From Apophysomyces variabilis (taxonomy: Eukaryota > Mucoromycota > Mucoromycetes > Mucorales > Mucoraceae), in contig MZZL01000409.1 in NCBI GenBank assembly GCA_002749535.1, positions 1,098,604 to 1,162,603 on the forward strand: a stretch of 64,000 nucleotides of DNA, in the 5' to 3' direction. Of the stretch, positions 39,490-50,043 are shown piece after piece (the stretch's first letter is position 1; the number at the start of each line of letters is the position of its first letter). Position numbers and translations under genes: made by a program. Below the pieces are notes generated by a model. It saw only the letters and a list, made by a program, of their open reading frames with translations. It made no database searches and had not been told where the DNA came from.

Positions 39490-40018
39490 ATGTCAGCGGT
39501 CCATTCGTCACAACCGACCACGCGCATTTTCGTGGGTGATCAAATTAGGATGGCTAAAAGACCTAAAAGCATGCTAAAAGAAATCCGTCGGGTAAGTCGT
39601 GAGGGAGATGACAGTCTGTTTATGCGTATGAGGTTATACGGGACATATGTTTACTGTAAGTATCGAGTTTGAGCGTATAGATGTGCAATATAGTAACTGT
39701 TATGTTTATAGTAAATAAGATATACGTTTATTCCTTCAGAGCCGACCGGAAACGTGTATGTCTTTGATAGTGCTCTCACGTTTGACGTCTGCTGCCCAAG
39801 CATGATGCTGGCTACGTTTATTCTCAAGTTTCTTGAACATTTGTGGAATATAAAGGTGCGAATGTCAAAGTTATCTCTATTCCTTTTATTTGCTAATGTT
39901 GCTCCTAGGAGCTTCTGACCACCAGCGCCGTCTCTGTTGAAGACTACACATTGAAACTTTATCTATTGATGCTGGTTTACCCGACTAGATTGCACGGACG
40001 ACAGTCAGATGTTCAGTA
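39490..40018 (+). pseudogene. spliced small gene of unknown family, possibly OB-fold
   Basis: Three coding-like exons: 39490-39658 (MSAVHSSQPTTRIFVGD..., ending MRLYGTYVY), 39739-39857 (PTGNVYVFDSALTFDVCC, then FILKFLEHLWNIK) and about 39910-40018 (ELLTTSAVSVEDYTLKLYLL, ending RQSDVQ). The pattern of a basic strand, a YGTYVY strand and a turn into GNVYVFDSAL is reminiscent of small OB-fold proteins such as TEN1 or RPA14, but this is only a shape argument. With the perfect GTAAGT donor the first junction reads T|AG, a stop codon. Either the gene is dead, a base is wrong, or another splice form is used. Confidence 0.4.
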
Positions 40019-41046
40019 GCAGACGCATGGCCGACTGTATAAGGTACACCTCGCTTAATCACGATACGGGTACACAAGACCTCGTTCGCGGCCAACAATG
40101 ACCCTGAGACAGATAATATGTATCATAGTCAGTATGGTATGTCTGTCTCAGTAAATTAAAGCTGACAATAGGGTAAACCTATTACCAACTATCTAAACTT
40201 GACGACCATCCAGCACCTAGCGTACAGGCTCACGGGTCGCAATTCAGCAATAATTCTAGTTGGAACAGCGTTTAGAATGTGCTATTGTTGTACCTTATTT
40301 TTTGACTGATCTAATCAATAGCCATAAGAAGTTTAGCCGACTAGCGTCAAATAGAGCAAAGAAAAACAAGAGAATAAAGGAATGATGATTTTATAGTTCT
40401 CTAATTCTAAGATATCTATACTAAATGGGTTTTGTGCAATTTGCCGAATTTTGATGGTTGATGAGTCTTGGAGAGTTATGTCCTTAAAAGCATTTGAGGT
40501 AGAAAGAACAGGTAGCACTGAAAGAATAATGCTATCACACTATTCCACAGTCAATCTGAGCTTGGAAGTCAAATTGATTTGGCATTCAGTTGAGGAATCA
40601 ATCACAAGTATTACCTATTGGGCTACGGGCCTAGAGAGTGAGCGAACGGCAACTACCTCCAATTAAGAAATTCTATAACGTTGAAATAGGACAGTTGATT
40701 TTTAAGATATTCTGCAAGAAGAACAAGGATGTTGTGAATTGACTGTAGTTGTACGCATTCTGAAACTAGACAAAGGTTCCGAATCAAGTTGAAAAGCATT
40801 TCATTTACTTTCGCCCATCATTATCTTTGAGGTCTATTTACTTCAATGCTTTCACCTGCCTTCATTCACATACACTGTATCCAAAAATGTAAAGCTAAAT
40901 ACTTTGTAACACTTTTGTCAATTTATTGCAAATGGTCCTGCTCTTTGGTTTACGGAGAAGAACAAGTAGATTGTGATTCAATCTATCAGCTTCCTTTCAT
41001 TGACAGCGCATTTATATTAATACTAGCTTTCCTGTGTTCACTTCAT
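40019..41046. other. intergenic, nothing recognised
   Basis: AT-rich, about 1 kb, 3' flank of the Tra2-like gene on its right side. No coding region or repeat that I can support. Confidence 0.5.
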
Positions 41047-42275
41047 TCAACGTGACCAAGATCGACTTCTCGATCGATAAGAACGTCGATATCGACGAGG
41101 TGAACGCGACCGACTACGGTAACGTCGATAGCTTCGGCGATACGTGTCACGTGTTTGTCCCATATAATGTCCTGGAGTAGGCGTATGCGGTCTGTGCGTA
41201 ACCGAGTAATCCACGCGTATTTTACGATTATCGACGGTCTACGATGTATAGATGAGCATAGTGCTCTTAAACATAAATCGTACCAATCCATTAGTTGCAT
41301 TTCTTGCATGTGTGGCATCTTCTTGATTCTCAAAGTATACAAATCCAAACCCACGGGATTGATTTCTCTGTAGGTTTCGTTAATTGTTCACTATGCAACA
41401 ATTGCGAACTTACTCTGTGATCATAGACTATTGTAACTTTTTGCAGGCGCCCGTATTTTCTGAAAATATCTTCTAAATCTTTATCGGCAGTTCTCGAACT
41501 TAAGCCAAACACGCCGAGGATGGATGAGACTTCGGGGCGTTCCTATAGACAGTAACGTCAGAATTTGCTAAAGAAAAACTTTCTTTTATCACTTACTCTA
41601 GTCCCGTGGAATTCTTTCCTGCAAAAGCATAGAATAATTTTGTCAAACAAGCAGCAGACAAATAAAGGATTTACCTTCTTCGATCATTAAGGGAACGTGA
41701 GAGGTTGCGTCGCGATGACCGACTGTATCGGCGACGAGGGCGAGGAGAAACACTGCGGTAAATGTGTTACATCAGAACATCACCGGCTTGATGGTCTTGG
41801 TATGCAAAAATTGCAATAAAACAAAAGTCTTGAAAACTTGAAAGAGTATCTTGTGCCAGAATCTTCTTCTTTCCTTTTTTCTCTCCTTCTTTTCTTCTTG
41901 TAACCTCCCGTCAAATACAACAACGGCACTTCGTTGTTTTACACGAAAGGGTCGTACGGTCAATGGGGCAAAGAGATCAACTCAGAAAAATATGTAATGG
42001 ATAGAAAGCAAATAGCTACCGTGATTGACGGACAGAAACTGCTTGACCCCATAATGCCTATCTAAATTGGGAGAAGAAAAAGCTTACCTTCGACTTCTGG
42101 ATCTTGAGAATGACGACGAGGTTCGTCTGGAATCACGAGAGAAAGTCCGCTCATAATGTCGATTGGAATAGTTACGACCCGGGGATCGTGACCTACCACG
42201 GTCCAAGCGCAAAGTAGACAGACTGCGGCTTCGAGAACGAGAACCGAACGAGTACTCATTGTCAAAATGAGCCAT
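41047..42275 (-). CDS. Transformer-2-type splicing regulator (RS-RRM-RS)
   Basis: Nuclear SR-like RNA-binding protein predicted to bind exonic enhancers. Exons 42275-42088, 41752-41675, 41618-41597, 41542-41414, 41367-41284 and 41238-41047 give 230 residues. The order is an N-terminal RS region ([20 protein letters not shown]), a single RRM (ILGVFGLSS at about 103, RNP1 as [10 protein letters not shown]), a Tra2-diagnostic linker ([19 protein letters not shown]) and a C-terminal RS tail. All junctions are canonical and in phase; one exon is only 22 bases. An upstream in-frame ATG at 42314 would add 13 residues, but a CAG at its downstream side could instead be an acceptor, so the N-terminus is uncertain. 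Confidence 0.9.
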
Positions 42276-42553
42276 GTCGGAGCTGTTCCCATGTTTGTTC
42301 CTGACATTAAGCATTTTATACTGTTTCAGAGTAATGTTAGACCGATTATTATATAGCGTAAAAGAACGTGCAGCGATACCCTTGTAAGTTTAGTGCTTGA
42401 GATGTTTCGTTGCAAGTTATTTGTTTGAAAAACAAAGTATATATTTATTCCTGCTGAAGGAGGTCAAACGAAGTAATCCTTCGATCCGATTGGATCAATT
42501 TAGACATCAGACCTAACAAGTTAAGGGATACTATAGTCATTCTTCTATAGTTT
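42276..42553. other. spacer between the Tra2-like gene and the Fanzor remnant
   Basis: Promoter side of the Tra2-like gene and 3' flank of the Fanzor remnant. No further feature seen. Confidence 0.5.
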
Positions 42554-45275
42554 TCAACTGGAAGCACGTCGTCGAAATTCTGGTGGTCTTTCATCCTTAT
42601 TGCTCATCATGTATAAGAATACTTCTCGGATATTCATGGCAGCAATATGATCGCGGTTCCAGTACATTGCCGGGCATGATTCTTTCTGACAAACCAACAC
42701 AGCATGTATCCCTGCGCCTTCTTGACCACTTGCATCCGGGCGTTCCTTGTTTTTTTAGAGGCTTTTTTCCTTGCAACGTGGGTATATTTGTGAAGTTAAG
42801 TACTCATCAACCATAAAGACATAGGTTGGCAACTGTCAAACAAAAAATTAGAAGTAAATAGCATGACCTTAACATTACCTTTCTTGTAAAAGCTTGACGT
42901 TTTAATTCTTTAACTATCGTTTTCGTTGGGGCAGCCACCCGACCATGCATTGAACCTGAAAAAGTCCTATTGCCATAAACAATTATTATAGGCCCATTTC
43001 TTTCGTCTTGCTTGTCGTTGGGGCAATGAGCAACCCATTTCTTTTCGTTCGGCTTTTTCGATTCTGAGAACTGTACATGTTGTATTTTTTGCTCACATAG
43101 GAGCCTCTTGGCTAATTCAACTCTTCCTTTCTGTCTGCCGATGTATGATTTGAATTTGAGTTTGTTATACCTGGACTATCGTTACATAACAGGTGATATA
43201 ACAGCAATCCTACCTCAGATCTCTGCTATAGAATTCGGTAATCGTTTCGTAGTGCTGCATAACATATTTCACAGAGTCAGTGAGCTTCCGTAGCTCAGAC
43301 GTTTTGAGAGACGGTATATCGTCGATCAACTTTTAGGCTTCAGGCTCGGCATATACTGTTTTCGCCTCTGGTTTGCACGATTATAACCACAGATGGAGTA
43401 GTACTCGGTAGTTGTGCTTGTGCGAACTCGGTGCGGTGACGAAGGGTTGCCATCCGCAGCCACAAACACGCTTGAAACTCCCGGATCAACGCCCCAGATG
43501 ACTGCATTACCGTATTTGCCTTTCAGATTGGCCGGAATGAGAGGTTTCATTTTAGGGTCAAATGGTTCTTTGTACTTCTTGAATACAAATTCCACGTCCA
43601 CCCCGTCAGTACGGATGACGTCCTTTCAAGCACTTTAGTAATTCAACATATGAATGCCAATTGTCTTACCAGAACATTGTCTTTTCATTTTCTAGGCTTT
43701 CATAGGTAGGATAACCGATTTTGGCCATATCGAACAAATCAAAGTACTCACGTCGAGTTTCCGAAGTGTTCAAGGGCGTCCGATTGTCTCGTCTACCGGC
43801 TTGAAACAGAAGATGTGCCAATGCTTGATTGTCAATGGTGATGTGTCGCATCTGAAAGCTGTAAACGGGCAGCAGTGTAAACTTCCGGGTTCCCTTTGGA
43901 TCAGTATTTTTTCCGGAGCGAACGTGTTGCTTTCAATGGCATCAATTGTTTTTTTTTGATAAATGCTTCAAGACTGGCCGTTTCGGCTTCAGGAAGTGGT
44001 TTAAATCTTTTTGGGAGCCGAAGCGAAGATTTTCTTCTGATTGCTTCTCGAACTGCATACTTCAGACTTCATCGAAGTCGCTTAGATAGTGGGTTCGTGT
44101 TTACCAGCTGAAAACGGGAAAAGGATCAATATACCGAAATTCAAGAAACCACGAAGTTAACTTACTTTTTCCACCATCCGGTGAACGTATGCTGTTGACA
44201 CATGTTTTCATGGTTTGTCTTCGGTAATAGCAATTTTCTGCTCAAATTTCTTCAAGGCTTGAAATAACCAGGGCAAAAATAAATGAGATTTGGCACTCAA
44301 AATGTTCTCGTCGATGGTGGTTACACTAAATGTAGAGCGAACCAATTTCACCAGTGATTCGGATATGTCAATAATGCCTTGACTTTTATCAATTGATGTA
44401 GGCCATTGACAATCAATGTGGCATATCTTATTGTACATGTACTCCGCCATAGTATTGCGATCTTTCACTGTGGATGACTCCCAGAAGGCTTCATCGTTCT
44501 TGTCGGACATGCAAATCAACAGGCACTGCGTTGTCTTTTTCTTAAAGTTTGCGCAGACGTGATTGCGAATTGCCTCTTCGTATTCTTTGGCTGCACTTGA
44601 GACCACTGTCATGAATCCTTTCGACTTGAACTTGCTTACTTGAAAATTACCAAGGGTCTCCTGGAAAGTGGCAAACGCGTTTTTCAGGCTTTCATCGGCA
44701 TGATGTGCTTCGCCTGCAATTAATGCAAAAAGTATGTAGCACAGCTGATGGGTGATCTGCGGAATCTCTTTTGATTCGGAAAGTAGCTTTACCAAGTAAA
44801 AGTTGGCAAAGAGAGACCCAACATATGTCACGTCTCGCACATGCTTTACGCATTCTCTGACATTTGCAACAAAGCTAGCGCTCCGGCAGCTGTTTGACAG
44901 CGAGGCTTTGATTACTCGCGTTTGCATAAAGTATTTTCGGAGGCTTCCTTTTTGTGGTAGGATCTTTACACAATTTGCTTGTGCTTCTCTGCAAGTGGGA
45001 CATCTTAACGCCTTGTCGCTTGACAACTTTTCCTGTACGCTTGCTTATTGTTACTCTGCTTTTGCTTCATATTTTGCGCTTCTCTTTTCATACGCCTTTT
45101 TAGCCTTGATCAGAGCTTTTGACTTCTTTACGGACGATGGACCTTCTACAACTTGTAAGCAAGATACCGGAAGCGTGGGAAAAAGTTAAATACCTGCTTC
45201 AGGAATGCTTTCAGTGTATTTGTGAAGTGAACTCTTTGGCTCATCATCATCCTTTTGTGCGATATCGGCTTAGTC
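42554..45275 (-). pseudogene. Fanzor (eukaryotic TnpB-like RuvC nuclease) remnant
   Basis: Fanzors are RNA-guided DNA nucleases related to bacterial TnpB and carried by eukaryotic transposons. Read from 45275 downward: a lysine-rich N-terminus; a long helical region with CVKHVRDVTYVGSLFANFYL (about 44840); PVYSFQMRHITIDNQALAHL (about 43860-43800); RuvC-I Asp in IWGVDPGVSSVFVAAD (about 43495); LIDDIPSLKTSELRKL (43320-43270); YGNRTFSGSMHGRVAAP (about 42990-42940); MVDEYLTSQIYPRCK (about 42820-42775); and the zinc ribbon and RuvC-III segment CQKESC followed by WNRDHIAAMNI (about 42690-42620). It is dead: stops at 45051-45053, 45045-45047, 44208-44210, 44069-44071 and 43901-43903, plus several frame changes. 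The first zinc-ribbon Cys is Tyr. Several introns still have good GT/AG ends. Confidence 0.8.
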
Positions 45276-45277
45276 TA

Positions 45278-45464
45278 CAGTGCTTTCCCGCTAATGTCAA
45301 TGACTTGGTTAGAGCCTATCGATTGGAAATAGGCGGGGGTCACAATAATAGGGAGATGCAATGGCTTGAATTAGCATAGAAACCTCTTTTTCGGGAATCT
45401 CAAAATGATTGCAAATAGGCGAGGATTAACATTAACGGAGATTGACATTAGCGGGGAGGCACTG
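45278..45464. mobile_element. MITE with mariner/pogo-like inverted ends and TA target duplication
   Basis: A 187-base element. The left end CAGTGCTTTCCCGCTAATG, then TCAAT, is matched by the right end read in reverse, CAGTGCCTCCCCGCTAATG, then TCAAT. That is about 24-25 bases with 2 mismatches. It is flanked by TA at 45276-45277 and 45465-45466, the target duplication of Tc1/mariner elements. There is no coding capacity. It sits between the Fanzor remnant and the Helitron helicase remnant. Confidence 0.85.
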
Positions 45465-45466
45465 TA

Positions 45467-46140
45467 TAGAGACTTGTGATCTCGCATATCTGCCAGTAGC
45501 AATCTCAGCGTCAATGATACGTGGATGTAGAGCTCGAATAATCAAGCGCGTGCCATTGCAAAGGCCAGCCTTTGGGATCCATATTGCGTAAGAGCATGAT
45601 CGGCATGTTGATCTTGAGATTAAGGACATGTTGTGGAAGAGCTAAGAAAAATAGGTTCATTGCCCGGGGTTGATGAATAGTAGATAGAAGTTAGCTGCAA
45701 ATGATAGTGAATTTAAAAAGTCTACAGGCACTTGATTCTGATGTACGCGTTCGACAACAGTATCAGCGCTGTTGTAAGCGCAGCTCATTCTTGGGAATAA
45801 ATTAGTGATAATATTGTTGATCATGTCGACGTGGCGATTTTTCGGTGTGAGGATAGCACGATCAGTAAGAAGTTGGGTATCAATGGGAGGGATAGCGCTG
45901 AGTACTGGGTGGTATATAGCGGCAATAAGGTTATCGACGTTTGACCCAGGTATGCACACTGAGGGTTGAGTGGAATATAAGCGGAATTTGGAACTGCATA
46001 AGTAAGTGAGAAAATGATGAGGTTCATATGATAGAAGAGTACATACCTGGTGGGACACGGCCATTACCAACATTCAAAAGGAACTCGGCAAAGTGACGTT
46101 GTTGGTGGGCATGCAGATCAAAGCCATGAAGGTTCCGGTA
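45467..46140 (-). pseudogene. Helitron-type Pif1-like helicase fragment
   Basis: Read from 46140 downward: HAHQQRHFAEFLLNVGNGRVP; an intron-like gap; VDNLIAAIYHPVLSAIPP; RAILTPKNRHVDMINN followed by IITNLFP; SADTVVERVHQN; and then the C-terminal helicase motif piece LKINMPIMLLRNMDP followed by AGLCNGTRLIIRALHPRIID (about 45630-45520) and AEIATGRYARS. This order (GNGRVP, LTPKN, MLLRN, GLCNGTRLI) is typical of the helicase half of Helitron RepHel proteins. The frame changes several times, the upstream Rep and helicase parts are missing, and the coding is cut at the MITE. It is a fragment on the same strand as the Fanzor remnant. Confidence 0.75.
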
Positions 46141-47134
46141 AATACAAATCAGAAATTAAAAATAAAGAGTGTACGTATATTGTGCATGTGTCTCTCTAAG
46201 AATTAGGCTCAGCCCTTTGGGCCTCGCTTTTTTTCACTGATTAACACAAAATGACACAGTGTGTATATGTGAATATGCGAAGTACCTCTCCAAAAACTCG
46301 GCTCAAGAAAGAAACTAGTGAACTAATTACAGCGCGTTTATGACAGGTGTGACGGAAGTACCCCTCATGTAACGTACCTCCTAAAATCCCCTTTTTTCTT
46401 CAATGAAACACTCAGAACCTTATTTTTCATCCAATGATATCTTCAAATTCCCACTTTTTCGCCCAACCAAAATGCGATGAGTTCCAAAATTTAGGATGTA
46501 ATATACTCCTCTAGCTCTAGTACTTTGAATCACGTTGCTTTGGATGGACATTTGCACTAAGGAAAACAATCAGTTTGTTTCCTTCAGGGGAAAAGTTTTG
46601 GGACTTTTGCTGTTTTATATATATTATGTGTTTATATAGCATTTTGATAATTACATCTATTAAACGTTTGTTGTATTATAGAAATCTATCGAAATCCGTT
46701 CCATCACGAAGAAGGGAAGGCTGGAAAGCATAATTAGGCGATACACTTTGGCAACAGCAGTGAGAGTCTGGACAAACTAACATTTGATTTCATAGCTACT
46801 GCGTTAGATAGTCGAAGTAAGACGTTGATCTCAAGGAGCCCTAGCAAAAGTATGGCCAGCTTTCAAACTTTGATATAGCAAGGTGCACATTCCTTTTAGC
46901 GTCTGATGCATTTGACGACAATGTTCCACGGATTAACTTGGCTGAAGAAGGCAGAAGCGAGCGAATCTTTGACGAAGACAAACAGTGGAAGGCAGCATAT
47001 CAGCCAATCCCGATCGTTTCACTGATTACGTGACTCGGGTTGTACGTAACGTTGCGCCCAACCAAAAATTCGAAGTCTCAGAAGGCACCCGTCAAAGGGA
47101 GGCTCTTGCTAAGGTTTTTTTTTCTCATTTAGTA
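46141..47134. other. intergenic with one unassigned coding-like stretch
   Basis: AT-rich up to about 46850. From about 46898 to 47116 two overlapping plus-strand frames look coding (FDDNVPRINLAEEGRSERIF in one; DRFTDYVTRVVRNVAPNQKF in the other) and would need a frame change near 46985. I do not recognise the protein. It may be a gene remnant upstream of the UEV gene. Confidence 0.4.
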
Positions 47135-47822
47135 ATGGCGCAGAGTAAGTTGATTATGCACGACAAAAGAAGCGGAATGCCCTCTTGTTGGCTTATAATA
47201 TTACTTGAGCATTATTTATGATTTGATGCAAAATGTAACAGTACCTCGAAACTTCCGTCTTTTGGAGGAACTAGAAAAAGGCGAGAAAGGCATCGGTGAC
47301 GGGACCTGCAGCTATGGTCTTGCTGATGATGATGTATTGATGCATAATTGGCATGCTACTATTCTAGGCACACCTCACGTAAGAAACCCATTCTTATGGT
47401 TTGCCTGTTACTGATACGTGTACACGGTGATATTCCCGTAGTCGAACCACGAAAACCGTATTTACAGCTTGAAGATTTACTGTGGAGATAACTATCCCGA
47501 TGTGCCACCCGTCGTTTCTTTTGTTTCGAGAATCAATCTCCCTAGTGTTAACCCGCAGAACGGTAACGTAAGTTCTATATTAGCTTATGATCAACGCACA
47601 AATAGGTTTATCAATCTCTTGTTAGGTTGAGCCAAGCCGTTTGCCTTGCTTAGCCCAGTGGAGACGCGCATATTCCCTTGAGACTATACTGACGGAATTG
47701 AGAAGGTGTGATAAAATATATCGCTTGAATTCTCGATACACTAAATAAGATACTATCTGTCTAGGGAAATGGGAACTATTGGCCGAAAATTACCACAACC
47801 CCCTGAGGGTAGCACTTTTTAA
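47135..47822 (+). CDS. MMS2: ubiquitin-conjugating enzyme variant (Mms2/UEV)
   Basis: Catalytically inactive E2 variant that pairs with Ubc13 to build Lys63-linked ubiquitin chains in DNA-damage tolerance. Exons 47135-47144, 47242-47378, 47442-47567, 47626-47705 and 47765-47822 give 136 residues. The first exon is only 10 bases (MAQ plus one base) and joins to [16 protein letters not shown], the hallmark Mms2 N-terminus. The core [20 protein letters not shown] is followed by [20 protein letters not shown], which lacks the HPN and active-site Cys context of true E2s. The 97-base first intron ends in TAACAG. Identification is secure because length, N-terminus and the missing active site all agree. 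Confidence 0.94.
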
Positions 47823-48138
47823 GTTGGTCGTCAACTGCATTCATCATTAAAGACAACGGAGGGTGGAAACAATCCTTCATTCCCGCAACATTATTATATT
47901 ACATATATCAACTCGTTTCACCGAGAGCAAATTCGTGAATCTGTTAATGGTCTTTTATTACTTTGAAAATTTCATGGCGTCAAATGACTGACCATAGCTA
48001 TTTTCCATATCCGTTATACTTCAAATTACGAACTTCGAGGTCGAAAACAGATTATTCATAAAAGTACAAAGCATCTACATCTTAGTCTACGTAACTTAGC
48101 TAAATTGATTAAGCCACCGGGAAACAAAGTAAGAATGG
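47823..48138. other. convergent 3' flanks
   Basis: AT-rich spacer between the UEV gene and the MFS transporter gene, transcribed toward each other. Nothing else seen. Confidence 0.5.
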
Positions 48139-50043
48139 TTATTTTTCTGCCGCTGCAGTCTCGGCTTGAGGAGCTACATCAGCACATGGACCGTCTGGTA
48201 CAGGAGTTTCGACTTTTCGTTGCCGAACAATGAGTTTGCCTGGTTCGCCCATGTAAAGGTATATAGGAGGAGTGCAGGTCAGCAAAACAGCGGCTATTGT
48301 AATACACATCCAGAAGAATCCAATTGATGCATACATATAACCGCCAATGATAGGACCCACTAGGGCACCTGTTACAGAATTGCATCAGGCATATGTCACG
48401 ATTTAGTAGAGTTTTGTTTTACCTGAAGCAAATGCCATATTAAAGAAGGCATAGCTACGTCCCTGGCCATCATCACCACCATCTGGATTCTGTTGTTGGA
48501 CAACGTTTGCTAAATCTGGTAATACCGGTGTTATGAAAGCGAACGCAGAAAATCCTTGTATAGCAAAGACAATAATTAATGGAACAATACCACCAGGGGT
48601 ATTAGCATTTGGTATTCCCATCAGAGCAACCATGACAACACACAATAAAGTAGTGCTTAGACAGACAATTTTCGAGCCATACTTGTCAGAAAAGTACCCT
48701 GCGAGAGGTGTGGCAACAAAAGTAGGAATGACTTGAGCTAAGAATACAAGACCAATCTGGCTGGAATTGTATCCGAACTCGGTAGACAGTCGCACAGTTA
48801 ACGTAGGCTATAGCGATATGCGTTCAGTTGGTGTTTTTCAAGTAATGCTGTGTTTGTTCACCTCGAAGACGTTAAAGACTACTCCCATCGCGAACGATAT
48901 GATTAAGTTTGCCCAAAGTCTGGGCAGACGTAACAGCCGCATAGTGCTGACTTTCTTTCTCGACTGTTTAGATGTAATTGAATTGACATCCGAAACCGTA
49001 ACGGACGAACCGGATGATTCATTGAACCACTCCTTTGGTCGGTTTCGGCGTTCGAGCAGAAAGAGACGCAGTAGCAAATCCACCCCAGTCAAGGCAACGC
49101 ATAATATGAAGGGAGCCTGGTAGCCATACCGCTGAAAGAGTGCTAGATACCCAAAAAAAAAATGATGTGTTTCTATTTTGGCTTTTGGATGTCGTTACAT
49201 TTACTAATACTTACCACCTGCATAAAGACAGTTAGAATATAATCAACAAAGGCATCACTTTGCTTTTTTTTTCTTTTACCTCCAATAGGAGCACCAATAA
49301 CAAGACCAACCGAATGAGCCAATAACACTTTTCCCATCTACAATTTTGCGCTTCAGTCAGGTTCTCGCTGTGATAACCAGTGTGTTACCTGCAGTCCTAA
49401 GGTCTCTAGCGGAAAGGTGTCAGCGATGAGACACATCCCCAGTGTCCATACACAGGCGTCAGAAAATCCCTGGAGAAAGCGCGCTAGTAGTAGATGCCAG
49501 TATCGGGTTCCAAACAAAAACAACAGGGTAGAACCGAGCAAACCAACGATGCCTAACAGCATTGGTATCTGTCTTCTTGCCATACGATCAGCTGGGATAC
49601 GGTTAGTAGGAAATAGAACAAGGCTTTCTAGCAATATATTTACCGAGATAGCCCATAATAGGTGATCCGAAGATCAATCCAGCAGCAAACAAGGCCAACA
49701 GAATTCCTGTATCCTTTGATACAGTACCTGCAGTTTGTGGTTCTGTAGCATCAGTAGGACTAGATGTGGCTGGGTTTTTGCCTTCGTGGATGGCTGTCAT
49801 CACGAATGGCACTGATAATGAATGATTAGTCATCAGTGGTTACGTGTAACTTGGCCTACTTATTGGAACAATGCAGCTATAGACCAACATCTAGCTATAT
49901 GTTTAAGTTAAAGAAAATAAATGCAAGGACTTTACATCTGTGAACAAGGATATGGACACCGTGCATAGCACATACAGGTCTGAAGACCGAAATCGCAGGA
50001 AAATTGGTTTTTTCTGCGTGGTTTGAAAGCAGTGACGAACCAT
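48139..50043 (-). CDS. major facilitator superfamily transporter, DHA1/SLC18-like
   Basis: Predicted 12-helix membrane transporter, probably a proton antiporter for drugs or amines. Exons 50043-49936, 49890-49860, 49811-49644, 49591-49389, 49337-49280, 49217-49215, 49142-48862, 48807-48423 and 48368-48139 give 488 residues. Helix 1 contains SDLYVLCTVSISLFTDMLVY; the conserved loop after helix 2 reads GYLADRMARRQIP; helix 4 to 5 reads RFLQGFSDACVWTLG; and helix 5 reads HSVGLVIGAPIGG. A long central loop (about 230-270) separates the halves. The sixth exon is only three bases (GTG). Including it restores the conserved GG of PIGGALFQRYGY; leaving it out also keeps the frame. The C-terminus is Ala/Glu-rich. 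The substrate is unknown. Confidence 0.88.
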
